Assembly: GCA_003952965.2 (NCBI GenBank)
Contig: CM025854.1
Coordinates: 9,228,146-9,292,145, forward strand
Reading direction: 5' to 3'
Length of the DNA: 64,000 nucleotides
Source of the DNA: Morella rubra
Lineage: Eukaryota; Streptophyta; Magnoliopsida; Fagales; Myricaceae
The notes below the pieces were generated by a model. The model saw only the letters and a list, made by a program, of their open reading frames with translations. It searched no databases and was not told the origin of the DNA. Shown here one piece after another: positions 1-12,163 of this stretch. The translations under genes were made by a program, and so were the position numbers. Each line of letters begins with the position of its first letter. Position 1 is the stretch's first letter.

Positions 1-589
1 CAATGGTCTCATAGGACCAACGCACTACTTCACACTCTGGGATAGTTTAATAGTTGAATGATAGATTTTTTTCATCCTAAAAAGAATCGGAATCGTATCT
101 CGTGGATAGACGTGAGTTCAAATTTTACTTCTTGCAAACAATTCCTTGATTTATACGATATTTGAAGCATAGGGTTGATTAAGTGTTCGAGGTATGTCAA
201 TGCATTATATGCCCAATTAGTACCTTTCTCAATTAAATCAGGTCTATTATTGCAAACAATTCCTTGATTTACAAGATATTTGACGTATAGAATTGATTCA
301 AGTGTTCGAGGTATGTCGATGCATTATATGTGCTCAATTAGTGTCTTTCTCAATTGAATCAGGTCTATTCGAATTCCGTAAACAAAGACTGTGTGCAACA
401 AATTTGCATCCTTATCTAAAAAAATGAACATACTATACATGTGTATCATGTCCAAGCGCTAGTAAGTCTCTCCATTCCAGTTTGAGTGAATTGTTCAGGA
501 AGTGATAATATGAAAAAATCTTAGAAAACATGACTTCTTTCAATCACTTGGACTCAATAATTGTAGACGTAGAATTTTTGTTAAGCAAT
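1..589. other. Non-coding AT-rich sequence left of the first CACTA end
   Basis: No open frame of convincing length and no recognisable gene. The only structure seen is the 118-bp direct duplication listed separately. The right limit is set by the CACTA-like terminus that starts at 590. Confidence 0.5.
132..369. repeat. Tandem duplication, two copies of about 118 bp
   Basis: Copy 1 starts at 132 and copy 2 at 250. Both begin TTGCAAACAATTCCTTGATT and end AATCAGGTCTATT. They differ by scattered substitutions and small indels, so the duplication is not recent. No coding potential. Confidence 0.85.
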
Positions 590-1857
590 CATTACAACAA
601 ATTTTACTTTTTGGGATGGATTTTTTGGATGCCCAAAAATCTGACTCAAAAAGTACTATTTAGCAACGAATTTTGAATTCTGTCTCAAAAAAATATAAAG
701 TTCTATTTTTGGGACGGAAATTCAAACTGTCCCAAATTTTTTTTTTTTGGCGACACTTTAGAACTTTTAAAGAGCATTGTTTCCCAAAACTTTGAATGAA
801 AATTAAACATTCTGTCGCCAATTTCGACTCCCGTTTGAAATGAAAATTGTACTTCGAATATAATTGAAAATATCATAATGAAGAAACTCGCATTTGATCT
901 TAAAATAATTCGTTTGAATGCCACAAAATATTTTTGGGATGAAGGTTCGCATCCCAAAAAACCCGTAGGTGTTTGAATGATTTCGAACGCCACTTTTTCA
1001 AATCGCCATAAATGCAAATCCAATCAACATTAATTTTATCATTTTTTATTATCATTTGAATATGACATGTTATCCGTTCCAATGATTATTTGACAGTTTA
1101 GAAATAAAATGTTGGTTAAGGAACGGTTTCAGACGGTTTTTCTTTCTAATTGTTCGAACATTCGAATATTAGAACCCCCGAGCCTCATTTCCTCACATTC
1201 TCACCTCCTCTCTCAAACTCTCTCTCAATCTCCATTGCCATTTTTAGTCTGTGGATTTCATCATTCCTACTTCTACACACTCCAGGTACGTTTTGTATGC
1301 ATTTTAACCGATTAAAATGTGTTTTATAAAGCTTTTTTGGTTTGATTTTGTGTAATGAATTTGGACTTGAATATATATGTTAAAAACTTGCAAAATATCA
1401 TTCATGTTGATGAATGTGTGTGTTTGTACTTAGTATAGGATTGTTTGTTGTTGATTTTAACGTAGAAAAGTAGAGATTTGGAGAGTTTGAAAATGGTCAT
1501 TTTTGTGTTAGAGTGTTTGAACGATAATGTTATTGTTCGAACGAAATTGTCTTAATGATTGATTTAACTTTTATGTTCAAAAGGTTAATGTCCGTTCAAT
1601 GTTTTGTTTTGTTTTCGTTCAAAAGTTTAACTTCCAATCAATATGTTATTTTCGTTACATGTTCGTTCAATGGTTATATAGTAGTGTCCCCTCTAAATCC
1701 ATTCGATGATTTAGTTTAATTATCTGTTTGATACTTTATATTCCGTTTGATATTTTTGATTTCTGTCCTATGATCATTCGAACATTATAGTTGATTCTTT
1801 TTATGTTGTTTTTTACCATTCTAACAGTTTTTTTTTTTTTTTTCAGATTAACTTAAA

Positions 1858-2793
1858 ATGGCAAAACGCGCACAAACTGCACCTCAGACTTCAGCTAAAA
1901 GGCAAGCGCTTATGTTTGAATGCATAGTTGTGGCAGAGAGGTTGGTTTGCACATACGACTTCTCGGAGTTTCAGTTCTAGGGTTGCACCATCGACCAAAT
2001 ATTCACCCACTTTAGATGGGATCACGTGCTCTATTGGACTAGCCCACCATACACATTGGTGGTCTAAGAGTTTTACTCGGCACTGTAAGATGTTGACATT
2101 GACGAGGATGAGTAGGTGGCCTATCCTGCTGTAGAGCCTGCTACGGCTTTGTCAGTTGAGGTAATCTTTAGATTGATGACTGGAGAGGACCAGTATTTGG
2201 TCTAGTCATCGGTTTTGCAGAGCTCTTTGCCGGCTTTTGGAAGATGTTCCACCTCATCTTTAGCCAACAACATCTTCCTATGACAACATCACACGGAGTG
2301 CACATGTGATGTTGATGGTAGCTGCATCTCGAGCCGTTCGACCTCCCACTCTTCATGTTCTAGACCATGAGGACTGAGGCTCAGTCATCGAGCAAAGAGG
2401 GTTTGCCATTCGGGGTCTTGTTGACCAAGATGATGTTGGATGCCAAGATAGTGGCCAGACATCATGAGCTGACATTGATGCAGCTCGATGCCATCAACGT
2501 TGTGACTTTTCGGCGTTCATTGGCACATGGATCGAGGTCACAGCCTCCAGAGGTTGCGCCACGGCATTTGGGTGGTCTGACTCAAGCTATGGAAGAGATG
2601 GAGCACCGCAGTGGAAAGGGCCATTGCTCCTATCATCACCAACCTAGCTGTTATGGAGAAGTGACTCGAGGAGATTAAGTCGATGCAGCTGGAGTTGAAG
2701 AAGGCTCGTGACATGGGCTAGGAAGACATCATGTAGAGGATAGATGATATCAAGCTTGACTTAGTCAATGAGATGAATAAGAAGGCCAAATAG
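1858..2793 (+). pseudogene. Decayed CACTA-borne gene with a 5'-UTR intron
   Basis: A CT-rich leader ends at a good donor (CCAG|GTACGT, intron from 1286). A long T-run acceptor (TTTCAG, ending 1846) sits 11 bases before an ATG at 1858. The first 35 or so codons are open (begins MAKRAQTAPQTSAKRQ), then TAG stops and frame changes appear. A tract around 2060 reads like YTLVV-EFYSAL, weakly recalling the LVREFY motif of the plant retrotransposon domain often called putative plant transposon protein (Pfam PF20167). The 3' end (about 2640-2793) encodes a charged, heptad-like coiled coil ending in NEMNKKAK and a TAG. Function not known; called a pseudogene because of the internal stops. Confidence 0.45.
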
Positions 2794-3164
2794 TTTTTTT
2801 CTAGTATTTTGTCATGTATTTATGTTTTTTTTAGACATTCGAACAGTTATGTTTGTACATATTATATTATTAGTGCTTGATGATCTAATTTACTTTTTGG
2901 TTTGGCGCATATTTTTATTTAATAATTAAATTATGATTAAAAAGGAAATCACACTAAAAATTATGTAGTAATTAATTTATTTTTCATTCTAACGACATAA
3001 AACATTAGAACGGGGCTATTTCACATTGCCATTTTATACTGTATAAAACGTTCGAACATTTATTTATTTAGGTTCGAACATTAATCGAATGAACGTTAGA
3101 ACAACCACACAGTAAATCAAATAAAATTATAATAATAAATAATAAAACTAATAAAATCAAATAT

Positions 3165-3297
3165 TTATACATAGTACCTACACATAGTACCTTATACATA
3201 TTATGTAACAAATAGTACCTTATACATATTATAATATATAGTACTTTTACATATTATGTATATATAGTACCTTATATATTATGTAACATATAGTACC
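3165..3297. repeat. AT-rich tandem repeat, ATAGTACCTTATACATATTA-type unit
   Basis: ATAGTACC recurs at least five times at 20-45 bp spacing with TATACATATTATGTA-like filler. The LTR retrotransposon at 3298 is inserted at the last GTACC. Confidence 0.7.
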
Positions 3298-3737
3298 TGT
3301 GAGTCTAGAAACAACCCAAGAGGGGTGTGAATTGAGTTTTAATAAAAATTAAAAATTTTTGATAAAGAGTCAAGATAAATAATCAATAATGAACAATGCA
3401 CCACAAACACAAATATAAAGCAAATAAAGGAGAGTGAGGGTTAGAGAGATGACACCGGTATTTTTAGGTGGTTCGACCAACATTTGCCTACGTCCACCCC
3501 AAAGGCTATTGACTTCGTTGGCTTTCTCCACTATTCTCCAAATAGCAAATACACCTTAGATTCCGGGTGCTAAGTAACCTTTACAAAGTGTATTATAGAG
3601 CTCATGCTTCAACTTTTTCACAAATCCCAATTACCTACGAGATTTCTTCTATCCTCACGAGTAGGACCAAGTGTTTCACACACACTCAAATGTTTTACAA
3701 AAGATGGGTACAAGGATATAATAAAGAAATGCTCTTT

Positions 3738-5404
3738 TGAAAGTCTAAATAACAACCCGAGGGGGGGTGAATTGGGTTTATCAAAAACTTAGTATTTTTC
3801 AATAAAAACCCAGATCTGAAAAATAGACCTAACAATTAATAATGCAGATCTGAATGTGTATAATGCTAAGCAAAATATATGCAATAATGATAAAGCATAA
3901 AGCATAAATCTCCACAAGTATGAATATGTACTGAAACGTAAGAGAGATAGAGTTAGAGAGATGACACCGTTTTTAGGTGGTTCACCAACACTTGCCTACG
4001 TCCACCCCAAGGCTATTTACTTCCTTGGGCTTCCTTCACTATTCTCCAAATAGCAAATACACCTTAGCTTCCGGGGTGCTAAGGAACCTTCACAAAGTGT
4101 TTTTCGAGCTCACGCTTCAACTCTCTCACAAATCCCAAACCCAAGGGATTTCTTCTACTCTCACAAGTAGGACCAAGTGTTTTCCCAACACTCAAATGTT
4201 TTACAATAGATGGGTACAATGAAGAATGGCTCACAAAGCCGAATATGAAAGTGGAAAACTCACAACGTGTGGAATGGCTCTCTAAGCCAAATCAGCAAGT
4301 GAAAAGCTAATAAAGTGCAAGAAGACAAGATTCTTGAATGAGACCTAAAGTTTGGCAAGTAGGAGCACAAGCTTTCTTGGTAGGTGCGGTCTTTCCTCTT
4401 CTTCAAAGCACTTTCTCTCTCTAGAAGTTAGGGCACGATTGATTGCAAAGTGTGTTGTCTCTTCTTCAAGAAACTTCTCTCTCTTTGGAGGCTAGATCGT
4501 CAAGGATAAGCACGAAAGAAGATTTAAAAATGGGAGCTTTGATCTTGGAGGAATCAGCAAATGTAATCTTTGGATCTTGCTTTCTCTCTCTATTGGAGGT
4601 AGATTTTGAATAATGATGCAAGTCCTTGATTCTTCTTATAGACGGTCATCAAAGCCTCAAAAGTCCGTTGGAAGGAGTCATTTCCAATCGCTCATGTGTT
4701 GGATAGTCTTGCTTTCTCTCTCTATCGGAGGTAGATTTTGAATAATGATGCAAGTCCTTGCTTTCTCTCTTATCTCATTCTTTTATAGCCCCAAGTCTTC
4801 AACGGTCATCAAAGCCCTCAAAAGTGCCGTTGGAAGGGCATCCAAGTCATTTGAGACCATTTGGAGACTTTTGGATGAGTTCATGTTTCCAGAGTATCTG
4901 CAAAATCGCACCATGTGTCGACAAATTGATAGTATGTGCTGACACATTAAAACTTGGCTGAAATTTTTCTCTCGGGAGACAGTGCAATGTGTCAACACAT
5001 AGTCTTCAATGTGTCGACACATTGAACACTTAGTCTGAAAATGCTGTCGATAGTGAATTTTTGCATTTTGGAGTTGGGCTCTCGGGTGTAAGTGCAATGT
5101 GTCGACACTATGATGCAATGTGTCGACACTTATAAGTGCTGGAGAGAAAAAAACAACAACTTTAAAGCATCCAATCCATTCCAAACTTCTTTAAACACCT
5201 ACAATATGAAAAATTGATCTTATCAACTTGTGTAATGGTGTTCAAGTCCACTTAGAAATATTTTAAGAGAGATAACCTCAAAACTTTGAAATAAATCTTA
5301 AATAGTGGATTTGACAATGTAAAATCTAAAATCCTTTCAAAACTTAAAATTTGTTATCATCAAAATCAATTATGGATTGTTTGCAAAACAACCTTGGGCT
5401 AACA
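3738..5404 (-). mobile_element. Nested solo LTR of the same family
   Basis: A second LTR (minus strand TGTTAGCCCAAGG ... TTAGACTTTCA) sits inside the 3298-6170 LTR. Comparing the two copies gives the empty site AATGCTCTTT|TAAGCC, and TCTTT / TTCTT flanks it as a slipped T-rich duplication. It is longer than its host (about 1.67 against 1.2 kb), partly because a block holding TTGCTTTCTCTCTCTAT is duplicated at about 4571 and 4710. TATA is TATAAAA on the minus strand at about 4791-4799. Confidence 0.65.
4918..5127 (-). promoter_or_regulatory. Array of TGTGTCGACACA palindromes upstream of an LTR TATA box
   Basis: Four exact GTCGAC cores at 4918, 5013, 5101 and 5122, each in a TGTGTCGACA(C/A) context, plus degenerate copies (TGTGCTGACACAT, TGTGTCAACACAT). 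On the minus strand they lie about 120-340 bp upstream of the TATA box near 4795, where U3 enhancers are expected. Function is inferred from position and repetition only. Confidence 0.5.
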
Positions 5405-5734
5405 TTCTTTAAGCCAAATGAGCAAGTGTAAAGCACAAAGTTGAGGAAAAAGATAAGATTCGGATGAAAAAGCTTTTTTCTTGGTAGGTGTGAGCACTAG
5501 CTTTCTTGGAATGTGAGTTCTTCCCTCTTCTTCAAAGCTCTTTCTCTCTCTAAGAGGCTAGGTCATAAATGATGTGCAAGTTCTTGTCTTTATCTCTCTA
5601 TCTTGTTCTATTTATAGCCCTATTGTCTTGAAAGATCTTTAAAAGACTTTTATTGTACCGTTAGAGGGGTACCCAAGTCATTTTAGAACAAAATAATATG
5701 CTGGTCATTCCAGGAATTTCTACAAAATCCCAGC

Positions 5735-5900
5735 ATGTGTTGACATCTAGTCGGCACGTGTAGACACCACAAAGTTGGTTTGAAAATGTGCTCTCGGGTG
5801 CTAGTGCAAGGTGTTAACATCATCAAATATGTTCTGGGTGATAGTTTAATGTGTCGACATTGTCAAACAGTGTGATTGGTCCAATCTTCAATGTGTCGAC
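5735..5900 (-). promoter_or_regulatory. Degenerate TGTGTCGACA palindrome array in the outer LTR
   Basis: GTCGAC at 5853 and 5895, with decayed relatives GTGTTGACATC, GTGTAGACACC and GTGTTAACATC to the left. The array lies upstream (minus strand) of the TATA box at 5608-5617, in the same relative place as in the nested copy. Confidence 0.45.
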
Positions 5901-6170
5901 ACCATCAATATTAGAGAGAATTTTCAGCAATTTGAAAGTGTCCTTTTCACTCCAAATTATCTATAAACATCTACAAGTGACCTTTTTAACTTATGCATTA
6001 GTATTTAAACACATTTAGGACTAATTGAGAGAGATAACCTTGATCTTTTGAGACACTTTTTAGAAAATATAGATTGACAAAATGAATTCTTAAAATCTCA
6101 AAGCAACGTTAATTTTTTGTTATCATCAAAATAAAAAATAGATTGTTTAAGAAATAACCTTAGGCTAACA

Positions 6171-7626
6171 ATCTCCCATTTTTGATGATGACAAAATAGT
6201 TTAAAATATGCAATTTGCTAAAAAAGAAAAGCTCCCCCTGAGAACAGCAGGAGTTTTTCATGATATGTTTTGCAAAAGGGAGATTGAGATTTTAGAAAAT
6301 TTTGCAAGAGTTCCCTTTGTAAATGGTGGTTTCCTAAAATCTAAAAACAAGTTAAAACACTTCGATGATCATCCTCAAAGCCTCTCAAACTCCATAATAT
6401 CCAATCAAATCTCAAGACTTCAGAAATTGAGATAACGAAGCATGAGTACTACCTTCAAAGAGTTTCTCAAACTTTCACATTGAAGTATACATAATTAAGC
6501 ACTTCTCAATAAGCACCTTTTCGATAACATTTGATATTCAAAATAGATATAGGTAGATTTGAATAATCCGTAAGGAGTCAATAAGAGATAAGCATAAGGA
6601 TTACTATCATAAAAATGTGATCAAACAAAAGATGTTCTCAACAAAGTGCAACTCAACAAAATACAACCTTAAATTGGTACATAAAAAGTCAACAAAAAGA
6701 AGTGTCCCCTACATAGGTAGAAAGATATCAACAAAACTCTCTAAAATTCTTCACCTTTGGCATCATAAAAAATAAGGTAAGGGGGATATGAAATTGAAGG
6801 AATCAGGGATTAAAACTAGGCGGGGGTGGATGAGCAAGGTTGATGTCATGTTGATGAAGAAATCTCCCCTATGAAGTGCAGAACCAGTACACCCAAGCTA
6901 TCACATTGGAACAAAGTGCTCAATCTGAATCCATGATAACCTTAGTGGTCTGAGCAAATGTCTTGAACTGATTGCTTCACAAAAGTCTAGATCTCAGCAA
7001 AGGTGGCTTTGAACTCATCAGTGGTGTCCTTGATCGCATCCTGAACGCCTTGGATTACTGCACCAGCCACTGTGATGCTATTACTGACCTGATGCTTGAG
7101 GGACCTAAGATCTCTGTCAAGTGTCCCAAAATATTCACCATGTTCAGTGAGAAGCTTCTTGATGTTAGCAAAGCCCGTCTTCACATTGTCAACTATGTCA
7201 TCTACACTCTTGCCGTAGCTTTTCTATTCAGCCTTGAACTTAGCAATAGAAGCCTCAAGTTGAGCCAACTGAGGCTCATGGCCCATAAGGGCAGTAGGTC
7301 TAGAAGAAGAGGCAATGTGGGGAGAAGGAATAGTAGAAATGAGAGTCCTTTCACCCACAGTGGCCCTATCAGTCTCATCATCATCATCTTCTGAATTAGA
7401 ACTACCCTTTTGAGGTGTCATCACACCTTTCTTAATCCATGCACCATCCTTATTCTCAACAAACCCCATTAGTGTAAAGGTTTTCTTGTTGTATTCCTTG
7501 GAGTCATTTGGCTTTTCTCTTACTTCCCCAGTCACTTTAACCTCAAACATATGAAAAATATGACTAGAGAGCATACCGTAAGGCAAACCTTACTTTTTTT
7601 TTTTCTCTGAGGCAGCCTTCATATGA
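6171..7626 (-). pseudogene. Retrotransposon internal region: putative plant transposon protein domain, 3' part
   Basis: Minus-strand open segments at 7586-7224 and 7184-6987 belong to one decayed gene just upstream of the 3' LTR. The first contains MPYGMLSSHIFHMFEV and FTLMGFVENKDGAWIKKG, characteristic of the PF20167-type domain in plant LTR elements (LPYGML-THIF, F-RMGF), followed by an acidic SNSEDDDDETD linker. The second is a helical segment with LLTEHGEYFGTLDRDL. Downstream the sequence is non-coding. The upstream half is not adjacent: it resumes at 21651-21745, because the inner CACTA inserted here. No protease, RT or integrase is present, so this is a non-autonomous or deleted element. 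Confidence 0.6.
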
Positions 7627-8059
7627 CACTACAAGAAAATCCACTTTGGGTGTCAAAAAATTTTGTCACCCAAAGGTTTTGGGTGACAAACCGAGTTGTC
7701 ACCTAAGCTTGTTAGCAAAGGTTTTAGGTGACAATTTTTGTGTTTTCTCCCTCAAAACTGTTTGGACGGAAATATATACTGTCCGAATAGTTTTTGCTAC
7801 ATTGACAAACTTCGAAATCGTCATGGCCCAGTATCCTCTATCCGCATGAGAAGTGCGAATGTACTCTCCATTTGTTCCCATGAAGAGTGCGAACGTTTGT
7901 TCCAATGTGATGAAATGTAATTTTTCATGGATATACGTAAACAATAATATAAAAACGTCTGCACGTTAATATAAAAAAACGCGCACGACAATATAAAAAC
8001 ATCTGCACCGTTTTTTCATTTATGACGAAATTTTTTGTCACCTCAGAAACTGTTCAAAC
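7627..8059. promoter_or_regulatory. CACTA left subterminal region
   Basis: Holds the 13-bp terminal repeat, paired TTTTGTCACC / GGTGACAA inverted motifs (7650-7740) and short direct repeats AATATAAAAACGTCTGCAC near 7950, 7975 and 8000. Such subterminal repeats are the usual binding sites for TNPA-type proteins; binding here is inferred. Confidence 0.5.
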
Positions 8060-8090
8060 ATGTATCTCATTTGTGCTGATGCTTAGTCTC
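8060..8090 (+). repeat. Left copy of a ~30-bp direct repeat flanking the truncated gypsy element
   Basis: Starts ATGTATCTCATTTGTGCTGA and recurs at 12893-12922 with three transitions. The right copy directly abuts the 5' LTR; the left copy directly abuts the broken RNase H region. ATGTA, its first five bases, is the expected TSD, but the duplication extends about 25 bp beyond a normal LTR TSD. Confidence 0.7.
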
Positions 8091-10009
8091 AAAACCAAGC
8101 AATTTTGCATTGAGGGTGGAAAGTAATGCATACTTGCGAGAAAGTGCATCGGCTACCACATTCTCCTTACCTTGCTTATACCGAATGACGTATGGAAACG
8201 TCTCAATGAACTCCACCCAACGCGCATGCCTTTTGTTTAGCTTGTGTTGGCCCTTCAAGTGTTTCAAGGACTCATGATCGGTGTGAATCACGAACTCCTT
8301 AGGCCATAGGTAGTGCTGCCACGTCTCTAAAGCACGAACCAATGCATACAACTCCTTATCATAAGTTGGGTAGTTTAAGGCTGCCCGCTTAATTTCTCGC
8401 TGAAATATGCAAGTGGTCGTCCTTCTTGCATAAGTACTGCGCCAATGCCAATACCTGAAGCATCACATTCAATTTCAAACGTTTTGGAAAAGTTAGGTAA
8501 AGACAATAAAGGAGCATTGGTCAGCTTCTCTTTAAGTAATTGAAACGCCTTCTCTTGCTCGTCTCCCCATCGAAATCCAACGTTCTTCTTGATCACTTCG
8601 GTAAGTGGTGCGGCTATGCTACTAAAGTCCTTCACGAAGCGCCGGTAAAAACTAGCAAGTCCGTGAAAACTACGAACATTACCTACACTCGTGGGACTCG
8701 GCCACTCTTTGATTGCACGTACCTTCTCTTCATCAACCTGTATACCTTGGGAACTAACAACAAATCCCAAAAATACAAGCTTATCGGTGTAAAAAGTACA
8801 CTTCTTCAGATTAGCAAACAACTTTTCTTTCCTAAGCACATCTAAAACAGATTTCAAATGTACTACATGATCGTCCACGTTTTTGCTATAAATAAGTATA
8901 TCATCAAAGTAAACAACAACGAATCTACCTATAAATGCACGCAAACATGGTTCATAAGTCTCATAAAGGTGCTCGGAGCATTAGTCAACCAAAAGGCATA
9001 ACTAACCATTCATACAAACCATATTTTGTTTTAAAGGCGGTTTTCCACTCATCTCCTTCTTTTATCCTAATTTGATGATAACCACTCTTTAAATCAATTT
9101 TAGAAAATATGCAAGAACCATGCAGCTCATCTAACATATCATCTAAGCGAGGAATAGGATGACGATACTTTACCGTTATGTTGTTGATGGCTCGGCAATC
9201 AACGCACATTCTCCACGTCCCATCCTTCTTAGGTACAAGTAAAACCGGGACCGCACATGGGCTCATGCTCTCCTTCACGTGCCCTTTCTCCAACAACTCA
9301 CTTACTTGCCGTTGAAGCTCCTTTGTCTCCTCGGGATTGCTCCTATAAGCTGGTCGGTTTGGAATTGTTGCACCGGGAACAAAATCGATTTGATGTTCAA
9401 TCCTCGGATTGGAGGTAACCCATGTGGTGTTTCCTCTGGGAAGACATCCTCATATTCCTGCAAAAGAGAAACAATAGAACTAGGCAAAGCAAGGTCAAGT
9501 TCGTTAGTGTTTAAAAATGCCTCTTTGTACAAAAGTACAATCATCGGCTGATTTGAAAGCATCGCTCGCTTGATCTCACTCACTTTTGCATAGAAATTCT
9601 TTTGTTTTCTCTCTGATTTTCTCTCAATGGCCGAACCTTGATTTTCTCTCTCTTTTTTGTCGGCCTCTCTCGGATTTTCACTCTCTCTCTGATTTTCACT
9701 CTTTTTCTTTTTCTCACTCTCTTTCTTTTGCTCACTCTCCTTTTGCAATCTCACTTGATCCTCATATACTTGCTGCGGTGTCAATGGTACAAGAGTGATT
9801 GGCCGTTGATTAAGTACAAAAGAGTACTTGTTCGTAAAGCCATCATGCTTCACATGTCTATCGAACTGCCACGGACGCCCTAGCAATAAGTGTCCCGCTT
9901 GCATCGGTACTACATCACACAACACTTCATCTTCGTACTTACCGATTCGAAAAGCAACTAACACTTGCTTGTTCACCCTTATCTCTCCACTATCATTCAG
10001 CCATTGCAA
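8067..10009 (-). pseudogene. gypsy pol: protease end, reverse transcriptase, RNase H (frame-broken, 3' truncated)
   Basis: Reading 10009 to 8067: the end of the aspartic protease (AGHLLLGRPWQFDRHVKHDG), a charged linker rich in KKESEKKKKSE, the RT start ([20 protein letters not shown], then [15 protein letters not shown]), the RT catalytic box [13 protein letters not shown], then RNase H ([18 protein letters not shown] and [16 protein letters not shown]). The frame breaks at about 9400, 8987, 8944 and 8385. At each one a single base is missing next to a short homopolymer, and no nonsense substitution is seen between. The frame ends at the 30-bp repeat. Acts in copying element RNA to cDNA; inactive here without integrase. 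Confidence 0.8.
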
Positions 10010-11411
10010 CTTGTACGGCCTAGGGTGTTTAACACGGGCAATCCCAATTTTTCCACCATGATTGTGCTTGCAACATTAGTACAACTACCACCATCAATAA
10101 TGACACTACATACCTTGTCTTTAACGTAGCACCTAGTGTGAAAGATGTTCTCCCGCTGTACTTCATCATCTCCTTTTGCTTGCAAGCTCAAAGCTCTCCT
10201 CGCCACCAATGTCAGTGCACCAGGGGCTAAATATTCCTCCTCGACAACATCCTCCAATGGCGGCATTTCGTCGGTGTCGGAATCCTCATCGTCGGTCACA
10301 ATTTCTCCATTGTCTCGTAATACCATGACTTGCCTATTTGGGCATTGACTTGCTATGTGGCCCCTACCCTGACATTTAAAACATTTAATATCACGATTCC
10401 TAGAGGTAGAAGCTTCGGTTTTACCTTGAGGAACGTGGCTGGTGGTCACGGGCTTGGGCTCGGGTTTGGACGTTTGTGATTTGTCCAATGGCTTGGTATG
10501 ACTCGGTTTCCAAGAAGTAGAACTGGAGCTATGGCCTGAACGTATCCCACTCCCTCTCTTGAGTTGTTGCTCCACTTTGATAGCCATATGCACCATATCT
10601 TCCATCTCCACATAATGTTGCATCTCTACCTTGTCGTGGATCTCCCTGTTTAACCCAAGTAGAAATCTAGCCATTGTAGCCTCTCGATCCTCCTCAACAT
10701 TTGCACGGATCATGGCAATCTCCATCTCCTTATAGTAATCTTCTACGCTTCGGCTCCCTTGTCGAAGACCTTGTAGCTTTTTGTACAACTCTCGGTAGTA
10801 GTAGCTTGGAACGAACCGCTTTCTCATCACTACTTTCATCTCCTCCCATGTGTCTATCGGTCGTTCTCTATTCCGCCTCCTATTTATCACAAGCTGATCC
10901 CACCAAGTTATAGCATATCAGAAAATTCAATCACGGCTAATTTTACCTTCTTTATCTCGGAGTAGTTGTGGCAATCAAACACGAACTCCATCTTCTTCTC
11001 CCACTCAAGATATGCTTCAGGGTCAGATCTACCTTGAAAGGACGGAATCTTCATCTTAATACCACCCAAGTTGTTATCTTCCCGATTCCTAGCTTCTCTA
11101 ACTCGCCCTCCATGTCGCCTATAGCCAACAATAGAATCCCGATCCTCTTCTTCCTCAAAACCAGATCCATAAGGCTCTTCATCCTCCACCCTCGCCTCCC
11201 TCCGTGGAACTCTTTCCCGTCTACGGAAATTGGGGCCGTTTTGGGGTTGCATCTCAACTGAATTCTCCATCCGATCTATCCGTTCGTGAACTTGCTCCAT
11301 TTCAAACTTCATCATACGCCTCATCTCGCTCACCATGGCCTCCATAAACACCTTCGGATCAGCTAGTGTCGTAGCATCGTCGGACACGCTCTTACCACTG
11401 TTGTGAGACAT
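9997..11411 (-). pseudogene. gypsy gag with zinc knuckle and protease start (two frame breaks)
   Basis: Starts at ATG 11411 (MSHNSGKSVSDDATTLADPK). The N-terminal region is acidic/coiled (MRRMMKFEMEQVHERIDRME). The capsid core has SFQGRSDPEAYLEWEKKMEF and, past a one-base loss at about 10917, [20 protein letters not shown], the Retrotrans_gag signature. A CCHC zinc knuckle ([16 protein letters not shown]) follows. The protease active-site loop reads [13 protein letters not shown], with DGG where D(S/T)G is usual. A second one-base loss near 10029 moves the frame into pol. gag would form the virus-like particle. Confidence 0.8.
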
Positions 11412-12149
11412 GGTTGCTGCAAAAACAAAGTTAGAAAGGAAAAATAAAAGGACCTCACGATTCTCTCCCTTACGTGTTTACACTCAAGGATGTGGATCAC
11501 TCTTCACTCGTGTTTCACTCAAAAATACACGGCTTTTACCCTCTAATGTTCTCACCACTCTTGCCTTTTTCCACTCGGTAATTCTCTTGCGGTTCTTTTG
11601 AAACTAAACAAACAACTCAAAGATTTCCAGCAACAATTCACCAAGAACTAATCAAGGAATTTCAGGAATAGCAAGAAGATAAAGAATTATCAAGAAGCAA
11701 GAATAAAAGGAACATGATTGGAATTTCGGAAACAAAAATAAAAGATTTGTCACGAGAAAAAAAATACTTGCTTGGGGTAAGGTGATTTTCAGACTAACAG
11801 GAACCTCAATATATGGAAACAAACGAAATTTTTTTTGACGGACTTTTATATGGAGTCTCTTTCTCTTTTCCTTTGATGTCAGCAACTATCTTTTCATAAC
11901 ATCATCAGATCTCGAAATAGCTTGGATATATCAAATAAGAACACACTTTTAGACATGAACTAGAATAACCAACGTTGGAATAAAAGAGGTAAAGAAATTT
12001 CGGCTAAGAAGAGTTAGGTGATGTGAACCGAATTTGAAAGGAAACAAAGAAACGAAATTTGAAAGATAGGCAAAGGATGTGAACGGCTAAAAGAAAGAAA
12101 CAAAGGAACAAAAAATTTAAAGGATAGGCAAACCTGAACTAGAAACCAA
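11412..12149 (-). other. Untranslated leader between primer site and gag
   Basis: About 740 bp, A-rich on the plus strand, no open frame of note. Position between the primer-binding site and the gag ATG fits the packaging leader of a gypsy element. Confidence 0.6.
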
Positions 12150-12161
12150 GCTCTGATACCA
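12150..12161 (-). promoter_or_regulatory. Primer-binding site, initiator tRNA-Met type
   Basis: The minus strand reads TGGTATCAGAGC, complementary to the 3' end of plant initiator tRNA-Met. It lies two bases inside the end of the LTR (…CATCA, 12164), as expected for minus-strand cDNA priming. Confidence 0.85.
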
Positions 12162-12163
12162 AA

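Larger units (their letters stand above)
590..3297 (+). mobile_element. CACTA-like element, 5' terminal and gene-bearing part
   Basis: The left end reads CATTACAACAAATTTTAC, a one-transition variant of the CACTACAACAAAAATT terminus whose inverted form closes the related copies at 31962 and 33443. Behind it are subterminal TTTTTGGGATGG / TCCCAAAAA inverted motifs, repeated through about 590-960 as in those copies. The three bases before it are AAT, and AAT also follows the terminus at 31962. The element carries a spliced but decayed gene (1858-2793) and is interrupted at 3298 by an LTR retrotransposon. Assignment to CACTA (En/Spm) rests on termini and subterminal repeats. No TNPD-type transposase was seen here. 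Confidence 0.6.
3298..6170 (-). mobile_element. 3' LTR of a retrotransposon (minus strand), itself split by a nested LTR
   Basis: Read on the minus strand the LTR runs TGTTAGCCTAAGG ... TAGACTCACA (TG...CA). Just upstream of it lies a purine-rich tract AAAAATGGGAGAT, the expected polypurine primer of a 3' LTR, preceded by TTTTGTCATCATC. A TATA box (CTATAAATAG, minus strand, at 5608-5617) marks the promoter. Removing the nested copy at 3738-5404 leaves about 1.2 kb. The far end carries CAACCCAAGAGGGG-TGAATTG, a block shared with the LTRs at 17393 and 43543, so the three families are related. GTACC (3293-3297) precedes it, but the matching right TSD is missing because the element is truncated at its 5' side. 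Confidence 0.7.

Noticed and set aside
132..369. CRISPR-like or satellite array
   Set aside because: Only two copies with no spacers; a simple local duplication in a plant genome.
1109..1315. 68-codon ORF
   Set aside because: Crosses the 5'-UTR donor site at 1285 of the CACTA-borne gene; CT-rich leader, not coding.
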